Below, in pieces: positions 1 to 6,257 of a DNA stretch of 8,641 bases (positions within the stretch are counted from its first letter, which is position 1; each line of letters starts with the position of its first letter). The translations under genes were made by a program, and so were the position numbers. Under the pieces are notes generated by a model, which saw nothing but the letters and a program-made list of their open reading frames with translations, searched no databases and was not told the origin of the DNA. Source of the stretch: JBGSOV01 sp041738935 (GTDB lineage Bacteria > Patescibacteriota > Gracilibacteria > CAIRYL01 > GCA-016699755); assembly GCA_041738935.1 (NCBI GenBank), contig JBGSOV010000030.1, positions 1 through 8,641 of the forward strand, written 5' to 3'.

Positions 1-116
1 GTGCTGGCCCCTGCCACAAATCCCGAGCTGGCCGCCGTCGCGGCTGTTGCCGTGGCCCCGGCTGCAGCGCCACCCCCAAAGAGCGAGGCTCCGATCGCAA
101 TAACTGTCTCTGCCAT
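1..116 (-). CDS. Ala/Gly-rich protein, N-terminal fragment (possible internal virion protein)
   Basis: Partial gene: it starts at 116 and runs off the left edge, so only about 38 residues are visible. It opens MAETVIAIGASLFGGG and continues as a hydrophobic run of Ala, Gly, Thr and Ser without charged residues after Glu3. The start is supported by a G-rich ribosome-binding site (AGGGGGCGGG), which begins within the TAG stop of the nozzle gene and lies about 7 nt before the ATG. In T7-like phages the gene after the nozzle encodes an internal virion or ejection protein, and T7 gp14 also begins with a short hydrophobic stretch. Assignment to that class is inferred from position and composition only. 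No domain can be recognised in a fragment this short, and another structural or tail protein is equally possible. Confidence 0.6.
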   Translation of the reverse strand, partial: MAETVIAIGASLFGGGAAAGATATAATAASSGFVAGAS

Positions 117-128
117 GACGCCCGCCCC

Positions 129-2879
129 CTAATGCCGGATATCATATGAGATCGAGCGCAGGAGGAAAGGCCCCGGCTCGGTCTGTGTGATGCGCAAGCG
201 CGGTTCGGTCTGCCACCCGGCGACGCCCGAGATCCGCTTTGTGCCGGTGAAAAGCACCTCCTCGAGATCCTGATCATAAATCTCGCCGTCGTATTGCGTC
301 AGCGCCACCGCCCGAGGCTCCGCCCCCTCGAGGCCGATCGCGATATGCGAGGTGCGCTCGACATTGATCAGCGCGCGAAAGATCCGTTGCCGCTGCATCG
401 TCGGGCTCTGGCCGCCCTGCCCCTTGAACGCCTGCAGGATCACATCAGGCACCATGCGCAGGCCGATCCTCGCGTGGAAAAAGAACCCCTCGTCGCCGTT
501 GATCGTGACAGATCCGCTCGCCGGTGTATGCGTCCCGACAGGCCGCCCGTCCGCATGAACATAGCACTCGACGCCCTCGAGCTCACCCAAGCCGATCGAG
601 AAGCTGGTCGCGCGTTTCGAGATCGCGAGCTGTGTGCCGGCCGTCGCTCCGGTGTCGAGCGTCACGGTCTTGGCGCCGGCGTCGAGCGTGTAGCCATCGG
701 GCTCGACCCGCGCCCATTTGTCGGTAGCGTCCTCGCGAGAGAACACGCCGATATCCGTGACCGCGATCGGGTTTGAGAACGTATAGGTGAACACCGTTTG
801 CGCGGCCGTGGCCGTGAAGGTCTCGAGGGCTGGGTTTGCGATTTCCTCGGCGTGGTCGCCCATGAAATTCTCATCCATGAGCTCGACCCAATTCCACTTG
901 CGCCCGGCGAGCGTGCGCTCCCAGATCATGCACACATCACCGGCCTGCGTCGCCGCGACCGCTTTGGCCACGCCGCCCGCCGAGACGATCCGCGCAAAGG
1001 AGGTGATCTGTTGCGCCCGGTCGATCGTGATCAGCGCCGCAGGCACCGGCGAGAAATCCCGAGCGCGCCCGGTGTTGATCACATAGAGGAGCGTCGGGTC
1101 ATTGGTATCGACCGAGCGCCGCAGCGCCATGTCGGTCGGTTGCTGGACAAGGTGCCCGCCGAGCGTCGAGATCGGCTCGGCCGTATAGCTCTGCTCGGTG
1201 TCCTGAAACAGATACTCGCGAATGTTGGTCCCATTGCGATCGACGTAGAGCGTGCCGCCCTGCACGTCGGTCGGCTGGCAGCTCGGGAAAGATCCGCGCT
1301 TCGACGTGACCTTGAGCGCCACGTTCGTCGGCGTGATCGGCTCGTCTGGAATGTAGATCTCGGCCGAGCTCGCAAAAACCTGCAGGTTGCGGCCGGGATA
1401 GATGTTTTCGATCGTCACCTGTTCGTCGATGTTCGGCTCGAGCACCAGAGGCGAGGTGCTCACCGGATCCGCGTCCTCTTTGAAGGCGCTGAAATCGCCG
1501 CCCCTCGAGGCCGCGATCACGTCGGGCCGCGCCTTGAAACCACCCATCCAGTGACGCCCCTGGTAGAACGTCCCGCACCGAGCATAGCCCCGGCTCACGC
1601 TCCAGAGATCCTCTTGGTTCGGCTTGCCGAATTGCGTGCGACTGATCTGTGCCGTGCCGGATCCGCTCAGGATATCGACGATCAGGGTCGCAAAGAAGGT
1701 GTTTGCGTTCTCGCCGACGAACTCGATCTTGTAATTGTTCGTCGCCGGGTTTGTCACCGTCACGTCGTCGATATCCTCGAGACCCTCGAGGGCGGCCGTG
1801 AAATTAGCGATGTTCGTGGCCGGCGTCGCCGACCAGAGCACCTCGGCCGAAACGTCGCCGTTGAACTCAAACACCAGCCGGTTGCCCGCGCTCATCGAGG
1901 CGAACTCGATCTCTTGGATCTCGTTTTGCCCGCCGGTCGTGGCATCCTCGAAAGGATACTGCGCCACCGTGTCGAACTGGAACTCACCCGAGCGCCATTC
2001 GGTGTCGATCTCCTCGAGGCGCTGGACCACGTAAGGCGGGTGCTCCTGTTGATAGAGGATCAGCGTGTCGCGTTGCTGGCTGGTCTTGATCTCCGGGATC
2101 TCCGCATCGAGGTGCGGGATCGCCACGGCCGCGCGCCACGTGCCGTCGGGCGAGAAGATATCGGCATTGCGATCGGAGAAGATCACGAAATATTCATCCT
2201 CGGTCGAAGCCGTGATCTTGCGCGCCCGCGCCTCACCGGCCACCGTCGCCGATTGCGACTGCCCGGCCTCGGTCCAGAAGGCCACGCCGTTGATCTCGAT
2301 CACGTCGGTCGAGTAGTCAGCCCCGCCCGCGTTGTCGAGGATGATGCGCCAATATCGATGTGTCCCGAGATCCGTGTCGGGCACCAGAGCCCAACGCCGC
2401 GCCAGCGCAGAGAGGCCGATCGTGAGCGTCGCGCGGGTCGTGTATGTGGCATCATCGTCGGAGCTCTGCAGGGCGAGCGTGCCGGCGGCGATCGTGCCCC
2501 CAGAGAGGTTTGCCACCACGTCGGCCACGGAGACGCGCTGCGCCGATCCTGCGTCGATCTTGGCTACCACGTAGACGGTCGTTGTCGAGATCCCGGTCGT
2601 CGTCACCAGTTGCACGCTTGTCGAGATCACGTTCGCGGCCGTCCCGCCATTCGGCGCCGCGAAGGTATAGCCGCCCATGGCCACCGTGGTCAGGATCCCG
2701 CGCTGTGCCATGACGGCCCGCAGGCCCTCGCGCCGCTTGCCGCCGCCTTGCGGCAGAGGGATCACGTTCTCAAGGAGCTTGGCCGAGGAGTAGTAAAAGG
2801 CCACGTCCTCGCGGGCCGCGAGAAGGGGATCGAACTCGCCGCTTGCGAAGGTCGCTTGCAGGACGCGCGTGATCGGCAT
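129..2879 (-). CDS. Tail nozzle protein (T7 gp12-like / tail tubular protein B)
   Basis: A 916-residue structural protein expected to form the distal nozzle of the short tail, attached to the adaptor ring and serving as the DNA exit channel. The N-terminus has the family signature: a SGEFDP motif near residues 13-18, a loosely conserved AAREDVAFYY segment, a central 'N' followed by PLPQGGGKRREG (about 38-52). Further family segments follow: DEYFVIFSDRNADIF (228-242), the QQRDTLILYQQEHPPYVVQR stretch (268-287), and WSVSRGYARCGTFYQGRHW with a 'SRGGDFSAF' element (426-466). It is longer than T7 gp12 (794 aa). The extra length fits three beta-rich insertions at about 73-205, 316-404 and 684-760. 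The ATG directly follows the TAA stop of the adaptor gene (TAAATG) with no good Shine-Dalgarno sequence, so translational coupling is likely. The fold class is fairly sure; the domain roles are inferred. Confidence 0.85.
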   Translation of the reverse strand: MPITRVLQATFASGEFDPLLAAREDVAFYYSSAKLLENVIPLPQGGGKRREGLRAVMAQRGILTTVAMGGYTFAAPNGGTAANVISTSVQLVTTTGISTTTVYVVAKIDAGSAQRVSVADVVANLSGGTIAAGTLALQSSDDDATYTTRATLTIGLSALARRWALVPDTDLGTHRYWRIILDNAGGADYSTDVIEINGVAFWTEAGQSQSATVAGEARARKITASTEDEYFVIFSDRNADIFSPDGTWRAAVAIPHLDAEIPEIKTSQQRDTLILYQQEHPPYVVQRLEEIDTEWRSGEFQFDTVAQYPFEDATTGGQNEIQEIEFASMSAGNRLVFEFNGDVSAEVLWSATPATNIANFTAALEGLEDIDDVTVTNPATNNYKIEFVGENANTFFATLIVDILSGSGTAQISRTQFGKPNQEDLWSVSRGYARCGTFYQGRHWMGGFKARPDVIAASRGGDFSAFKEDADPVSTSPLVLEPNIDEQVTIENIYPGRNLQVFASSAEIYIPDEPITPTNVALKVTSKRGSFPSCQPTDVQGGTLYVDRNGTNIREYLFQDTEQSYTAEPISTLGGHLVQQPTDMALRRSVDTNDPTLLYVINTGRARDFSPVPAALITIDRAQQITSFARIVSAGGVAKAVAATQAGDVCMIWERTLAGRKWNWVELMDENFMGDHAEEIANPALETFTATAAQTVFTYTFSNPIAVTDIGVFSREDATDKWARVEPDGYTLDAGAKTVTLDTGATAGTQLAISKRATSFSIGLGELEGVECYVHADGRPVGTHTPASGSVTINGDEGFFFHARIGLRMVPDVILQAFKGQGGQSPTMQRQRIFRALINVERTSHIAIGLEGAEPRAVALTQYDGEIYDQDLEEVLFTGTKRISGVAGWQTEPRLRITQTEPGPFLLRSISYDIRH

Positions 2880-3533
2880 TTACCACGTCCCATCCGCTCG
2901 GGAGCCGCTGAAACGCGCCTCGGTGATCGGATCGCTGGCATCGAGGAGCCCGGCCGTCGGTTGATATCTGGCATCCGCGCGCATCGCGGACCCGAACAGG
3001 CCGCCCTCGCGGTTCTCGCTCGGCGTGCCGAAAGCCATGGCGGTATGCCATTCCTCTTTGGTGGCGATCTCGGTGATCGGCAGGGCCAGCCGGGCGGCCA
3101 GCGCCTCGACGGCCAGCTCCTCGAAATAGCCCGGCCAGAGGCTCTCGGCCTTGCGCTGGATATACTCGATCACGATCGTGGTGTTGTTTGTCAGGAGGTG
3201 TTTGCCCTCGAGCTCGTAATCGAAGATCTCGGGCGCCCGCAGCGCCGTGGAATTGTAGACCCTGACCGGATTGCCGACGCGATCGAGGCGCAGGGTCGGC
3301 ATAAGGAAGGCATGGCGCCATTCGTTCGCCGGCGTCAGGGCGCCATCGATAGAGAGCGCCACCCGGCGCGAGGCCCAATTCCAATCATACTTGCCCAAGA
3401 GCGAGAGGATCGTGCTCTCATAGAGCTGCGAGACTTTCTCGGCCGTCTCGGTCGCCTCGGAAAAGGAGGAGATCGGCGGCTCACCGAGGCGGGCGAGGGC
3501 TTGGCTTGCTACATCTTCTTTGCTGTCTGCCAT
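2880..3533 (-). CDS. Tail adaptor protein (T7 gp11-like / tail tubular protein A)
   Basis: A 217-residue protein expected to form the ring that joins the portal to the tail nozzle. The N-terminal half matches the family pattern: an ALARLGEPPISSF segment (about 13-25), a helix ending in 'YESTILSLL', then a 'W-W' element (YDWNWASRRVAL, about 49-60) typical of gp11/gp4-type adaptors. The C-terminal part carries a helical 'ELAVEALAARLALPI' stretch (about 139-153) also expected of the family. Length is close to T7 gp11 (196 aa). The ATG is preceded by GGGGG rather than a canonical AGGAGG, and a GC-rich hairpin ends 22 nt upstream, so initiation may be weak or controlled. The stop abuts the start of the nozzle gene. 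Confidence 0.8.
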   Translation of the reverse strand: MADSKEDVASQALARLGEPPISSFSEATETAEKVSQLYESTILSLLGKYDWNWASRRVALSIDGALTPANEWRHAFLMPTLRLDRVGNPVRVYNSTALRAPEIFDYELEGKHLLTNNTTIVIEYIQRKAESLWPGYFEELAVEALAARLALPITEIATKEEWHTAMAFGTPSENREGGLFGSAMRADARYQPTAGLLDASDPITEARFSGSRADGTW

Positions 3534-3555
3534 GTCGGCCCCCGTTTTGTGAATA

Positions 3556-3583
3556 GGGCCGGGCCAGTTTCCCAGCCCGGCCC
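3556..3583 (-). terminator. GC-rich hairpin between decoration and adaptor genes
   Basis: A perfect 9-bp GC stem (GGGCCGGGC paired with GCCCGGCCC) around a 10-nt loop, in the 99-bp gap after the decoration gene. In the direction of transcription the stem is followed by TATTCACAAAA, so the U-tract is poor. This could be a leaky terminator, an RNA-stabilising or processing structure at the 3' end of the capsid transcript, or a control on adaptor translation. Its position matches that of T7 T-phi, between capsid gene 10 and gene 11. The hairpin itself is certain; its function is inferred. Confidence 0.4.
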
Positions 3584-3632
3584 CTTGTCAGCCTGCCCAC
3601 GCGCCAGAATGGACCGGCATCCGCGCCGGGTG

Positions 3633-4133
3633 TTACTTGAACACCTTGGCGCGAACCGTTCCCCCGGCAAGATCGATCGCGCCGCCGGTGTTATTGGCGA
3701 GGATCACCGTGACCGTATTGGCCGCCGTGACGGCCGCATTGATCACCAGGTCCAACACGTCGAGCGAGAAGCTCGCCACCGCGAAATCGCCGAGCGCGGC
3801 GCCGGTGACTGTCACCTCTTGCGCGACCTCATCGCCATCGGCGATCGAGCCGGGATCCCAGGTGGCCGAGCCGGCCAGACCGGAGCCCATGGCGCCGACC
3901 GTGACGGTCGTGGCCGAGACCGAGAGAACCTCGAGGAACAGGGATCCCGTCGAGGTGTGAGCATAGATCAGATCCCCGACCTGCAGCAGAAGCCGCGCGG
4001 CGAGGAAATAATCTGCAGCCGCGACCTCGGCGATCGTGTCGTCGGCTGCATCCGCGCTCGCGTCGTAGGTCCAGATCCTGCGACCTGCCCCCGAGCTTGC
4101 GTGGTTTTCGAGATACTTCTGATTAAAGGCCAT
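3633..4133 (-). CDS. Head decoration / head-fibre-like protein
   Basis: A 166-residue protein, rich in Ala, Val, Thr, Gly and Asp and probably mostly beta-structure, encoded directly after the capsid gene. The N-terminal part (about 19-80, RIWTYDASADAADDTI onward, with GDLIYAHTSTGS) resembles small beta modules common in phage head proteins. The C-terminal part (about 105-166) has the widespread phage pattern 'VTVTGAALGDFAVASF ... VTAANTVTVILANNTGGAIDLAGGTVRAKV', seen in head-fibre and decoration proteins. The likely role is binding to the outside of the capsid. The ribosome site AGGGAGA lies 7 nt before the ATG and directly follows the capsid gene's TAA; the gap between the genes is only 15 bp, so the two are surely co-transcribed. 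It has one Lys near each end and none of the features of an enzyme. Confidence 0.65.
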   Translation of the reverse strand: MAFNQKYLENHASSGAGRRIWTYDASADAADDTIAEVAAADYFLAARLLLQVGDLIYAHTSTGSLFLEVLSVSATTVTVGAMGSGLAGSATWDPGSIADGDEVAQEVTVTGAALGDFAVASFSLDVLDLVINAAVTAANTVTVILANNTGGAIDLAGGTVRAKVFK

Positions 4134-4148
4134 TGTCGGATCTCCCTC

Positions 4149-4994
4149 TTAGCCGTTCTCGTCGCACGTGATATCGACCACACCACCGGCGTCGATCTCA
4201 ATCGCGTTCGCGGAGAACAGCATGTTTGCGAGCCAAGAGGTTTTCTGCGGAATGTAGTTGACCTCCATCCGCTGATCCATCCCGATCGCATGACCAATCG
4301 CGCTCTTGGCAAACGCGAAAGTGGACCGATCGCCCGCGGTGAGATCGAGGCCGCCCTCGGCGCGGCTTGCGATCCACTTGAAATTGAACCCCATGAACGA
4401 ATTGATCTGGCCATTGACCAGAGCCTTGATCGTGTTGAAGTCCGAGCTCGTGGTTTCGGTCTCGCCGAGAAGCGCCTCGCGGCCGATGTAGGATCCGACA
4501 TAGGTCAGCTCCTCATCTTCGCCGACCGAGTTGTCGCCGAGAAGGCGCGACGCCCGGCGCAGCTTGTCGACATTCAGGTCGGTGTTGGCGCCGCCGATCG
4601 AGCTGGCAACCGTCAGCGTGGTGGCGGTGGCCTCGAGCGCATCGATGATCAGCTGATCCTCGCGACGCTGGATTGCGGCCGCGATCGAGCTGGCGAGCTC
4701 CTCGCGCTCCGAGAAGTTGACCTTCGCGTCGTTAAACACGTCGGTATATTCGGCCGCGTTCCAATCCTCGAGCGTCACCGTCGCATTGGTGTGTTGAAGG
4801 TTCATCGGAACAACGTCGGTTTGAGGCACGCGAGGCGTGGCCAGACCGGAGCCGAGTTTCGGGAAGCGGTGCGTCGAGCCGACAACACCAGTTTTCACGC
4901 GAACACAGCCGCGCAGCTTGCCGCGCTCCTGATATGCGTGCTTCACCATAGCGTCGAAAGAGGCGATCGCTGCAGCGGAAAGGGAAGTGGACAT
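4149..4994 (-). CDS. Major capsid protein
   Basis: A 281-residue protein that should form the icosahedral shell. Visible family-type features: an N-terminal helix (SAAAIASFDAMVKHAYQ, about 6-22); a central segment FNDAKVNFSEREELASSIAAA (about 87-107) followed by a QRREDQLIIDALEA helix (109-122); then 'NVDKLRRASRLL' (141-152), 'SSDFNTIKALVNGQI' (173-187) and 'FMGFNFKWI' (190-198). These match phage capsid proteins of the podovirus type that I recall as related to the Bordetella BPP-1 head protein; an HK97-like fold is expected but not provable here. It is shorter than T7 gp10A (345 aa). Its position after the scaffold and before the decoration gene agrees. It has its own leader with a good ribosome site and a promoter-like sequence. 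Confidence 0.85.
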   Translation of the reverse strand: MSTSLSAAAIASFDAMVKHAYQERGKLRGCVRVKTGVVGSTHRFPKLGSGLATPRVPQTDVVPMNLQHTNATVTLEDWNAAEYTDVFNDAKVNFSEREELASSIAAAIQRREDQLIIDALEATATTLTVASSIGGANTDLNVDKLRRASRLLGDNSVGEDEELTYVGSYIGREALLGETETTSSDFNTIKALVNGQINSFMGFNFKWIASRAEGGLDLTAGDRSTFAFAKSAIGHAIGMDQRMEVNYIPQKTSWLANMLFSANAIEIDAGGVVDITCDENG

Positions 4995-5002
4995 TTGCCA
5001 TT

Positions 5003-5007
5003 CTCCT
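5003..5007 (-). promoter_or_regulatory. Ribosome-binding site of the capsid gene
   Basis: AGGAG with 8 nt to the ATG at 4994. It decides between two closely spaced ATGs. The upstream one, at 4999-5001, is out of frame and only about 1 nt from AGGAG, too near to be used well. The downstream one starts the capsid protein. Confidence 0.75.
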
Positions 5008-5032
5008 GCAAGGTTTCGATTGATTAGATCGA

Positions 5033-5057
5033 GGGCCTTGAGGGAAGCGGGCCTTGA
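5033..5057 (-). repeat. Short direct repeat in the capsid leader
   Basis: The 9-mer TCAAGGCCC (minus strand) occurs twice with a 16-nt period, at 5049-5057 and 5033-5041, in the untranslated leader of the capsid gene. It could be an operator or RNA-binding motif, or chance; nothing else supports a function. Confidence 0.35.
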
Positions 5058-5107
5058 TCACCTTGCGGCGCCGGGTGCCGGATCCTCGCGGGTCTGCATC
5101 TGGTGGC

Positions 5108-5138
5108 CATATAGCGGCTAGGCGCTGGGTGTAGTCAA
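5108..5138 (-). promoter_or_regulatory. Promoter-like sequence upstream of the capsid gene
   Basis: On the minus strand TTGACT (5133-5138, five of six matches to the sigma70 -35 box) is followed after 19 nt by TATATG (5108-5113, four of six matches to the -10 box). It begins directly after the T-tract of the terminator at 5145-5169, so a transcript stopped there would be replaced by a new one for the capsid gene, with a leader of roughly 110 nt. The spacing is longer than the usual 17 nt and the -10 box is imperfect, so this is plausible rather than firm. Confidence 0.4.
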
Positions 5139-5139
5139 G

Positions 5140-5169
5140 AAAAATCCCGCGCCAAGCGGTGGCGCGGGA
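5140..5169 (-). terminator. Rho-independent terminator after the scaffold gene
   Basis: A perfect 10-bp stem (TCCCGCGCCA paired with TGGCGCGGGA, 5145-5169) with a 5-nt loop. On the minus strand it is followed by TTTTTCTT. It lies 39 bp after the scaffold stop codon, and the T-tract is present only for leftward transcription. This is a textbook intrinsic terminator in sequence. Read-through must occur, or a second promoter must exist, because the capsid and tail genes lie beyond it. Confidence 0.8.
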
Positions 5170-5207
5170 AGTGATCGACAGGAAGTAAGCACGAAACCCA
5201 AGGTTCG

Positions 5208-6227
5208 TCAGAGCACCCTAGAGCGAACCTGACCCGGTGTCGAGCTCTCTCGCATGGCACGCGCGATCATTTCCTCGGATCGCTTGACGGCCCCCTCTCG
5301 ATCGCCCGAGTGAGGCATGGCCAGCGCCATGCGTTGCGCCTCATATGCTTCCTCGAGGGTCGGCGCCCCGGCCAGAGGATCCGCAGGCGGGATCGCCCGC
5401 TCGCCGAACTCGACCGCAATGATCCGCTGCATGATCTGCGCAGCCCGCGCCGTGCCGACCATTTGGCCATATTCACTCACGTCGGCCTTGTCCCGCAGGA
5501 TCCCTTTCTCGGCGAGCTTTTGCGCGAACGTGTCCAGTTGGCGCAGGTTCTCCTCGGCACCCGCCTTGCCGAGCTCCTTTTCGAGCGCCTCGAGCTCGGC
5601 CTCACCGTTGATCTTGGCCGCCTCGTCGCTGTTGAGGTTCAGGACCACGCCGCCCTCTTGCATCTTGGTGATCCCGGCGTGCATGAATTTCGCAAAGGCA
5701 GCGTTCGGGATCCCGCACTCCAGCGCAGCCTTGCGCCACGCATCCACGATCGGCTTGCTCTCCTCGCTCGCGAGATCCTTGAGGATCGGATCCTTTTCGA
5801 GATCGCCCTCGAATGTGTATCCGTCGATATCCTTTGGCACCTCGCCCTCGAGCACCCCATCCTCGCGCTTGCGGGTCGAGAGCTCTTGCCGGGCGCCCTT
5901 GTAAGCCGTCGAGAGTTTCTTGAGCGTGTCCTCGGCCGAGGATCCCAAGAGGTGCGCGGGCACCTCGAGACCGTCGGGCAGTTTCCACGCCTCACCTTGC
6001 TCGCCGGGCTTTGGCGCCGCGCCCTTTGGCGCATAGTCTAGGATGGAACTCCCGGCGGGCTTGGCGCCCAGCTCACCTTGCTCGCCGGGAGGAGGCGCCC
6101 CACCTTCTGCTCGCGCAGCGCCATCGCCGGGTTGAGGCGCTGCAACGCCCCCGACTCCATTCGGATCCGCAGCTGGTGCGCCCTCATCGGCGGGCGCCCA
6201 TAGCGGAATTGCTTTGATGATAAACAT
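5208..6227 (-). CDS. Capsid scaffolding protein
   Basis: A 339-residue protein expected to fill the prohead, guide capsid assembly around the portal and then leave. The first 80 residues are Pro/Gly/Ala-rich and probably disordered, with the motif PGEQGE repeated at 47-52 and 74-79. A central acidic region (about 118-165) with the 'DGYTFEGDLEKDPILKDLA' pattern, followed by 'KAALECGIPNAAFAKFM' (166-182), resembles the conserved core of podovirus scaffolds. A charged helical or coiled-coil stretch follows (about 200-245, EAELEALEKELGKAGAEE). The C-terminus is basic (RSRVL), as in scaffolds that bind coat protein electrostatically. Position immediately before the capsid gene and after the portal is standard. 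The ribosome site AAGGAGAG has AGGAG 8 nt before the ATG. No protease motif is seen. Confidence 0.75.
   Translation of the reverse strand: MFIIKAIPLWAPADEGAPAADPNGVGGVAAPQPGDGAARAEGGAPPPGEQGELGAKPAGSSILDYAPKGAAPKPGEQGEAWKLPDGLEVPAHLLGSSAEDTLKKLSTAYKGARQELSTRKREDGVLEGEVPKDIDGYTFEGDLEKDPILKDLASEESKPIVDAWRKAALECGIPNAAFAKFMHAGITKMQEGGVVLNLNSDEAAKINGEAELEALEKELGKAGAEENLRQLDTFAQKLAEKGILRDKADVSEYGQMVGTARAAQIMQRIIAVEFGERAIPPADPLAGAPTLEEAYEAQRMALAMPHSGDREGAVKRSEEMIARAMRESSTPGQVRSRVL
5991..6089. repeat. Two in-frame 18-bp repeats inside the scaffold gene
   Basis: The 18-mer CTCACCTTGCTCGCCGGG (plus strand) occurs exactly at 5991-6008 and 6072-6089, 81 bp apart. The spacing is 27 codons, so both copies encode PGEQGE in the same frame. 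It points to an internal duplication in the disordered N-terminal region that has since diverged between the copies. Confidence 0.8.
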
Positions 6228-6257
6228 GGTCGGCTCTCCTTGGCGCGTGGGCGGTGA

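Noticed and set aside
2770..3384. A 204-codon minus-strand frame across the adaptor-nozzle junction
   Set aside because: It overlaps two recognised genes in a shifted frame and its Arg/Gly/Pro-rich composition is that of an out-of-frame shadow.
798..5027. A 1409-codon plus-strand reading frame as a giant antisense gene
   Set aside because: It lies in register opposite at least four well-identified structural genes, has no recognisable domain, shows the Arg/Asp/His-rich composition of antisense translation, and is explained by the lack of TTA, CTA and TCA codons in the sense genes.
4732..5061. A minus-strand frame starting in the capsid leader as a leader peptide or overlapping gene
   Set aside because: Most of it overlaps the capsid gene in another frame, it has no convincing ribosome site at 5061, and the product looks like out-of-frame translation.
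4995..5207. A small gene in the 213-bp gap between scaffold and capsid genes
   Set aside because: No short frame there has a convincing start with a ribosome site that stays clear of the capsid gene; the gap is better explained by the terminator, promoter-like sequence and leader.
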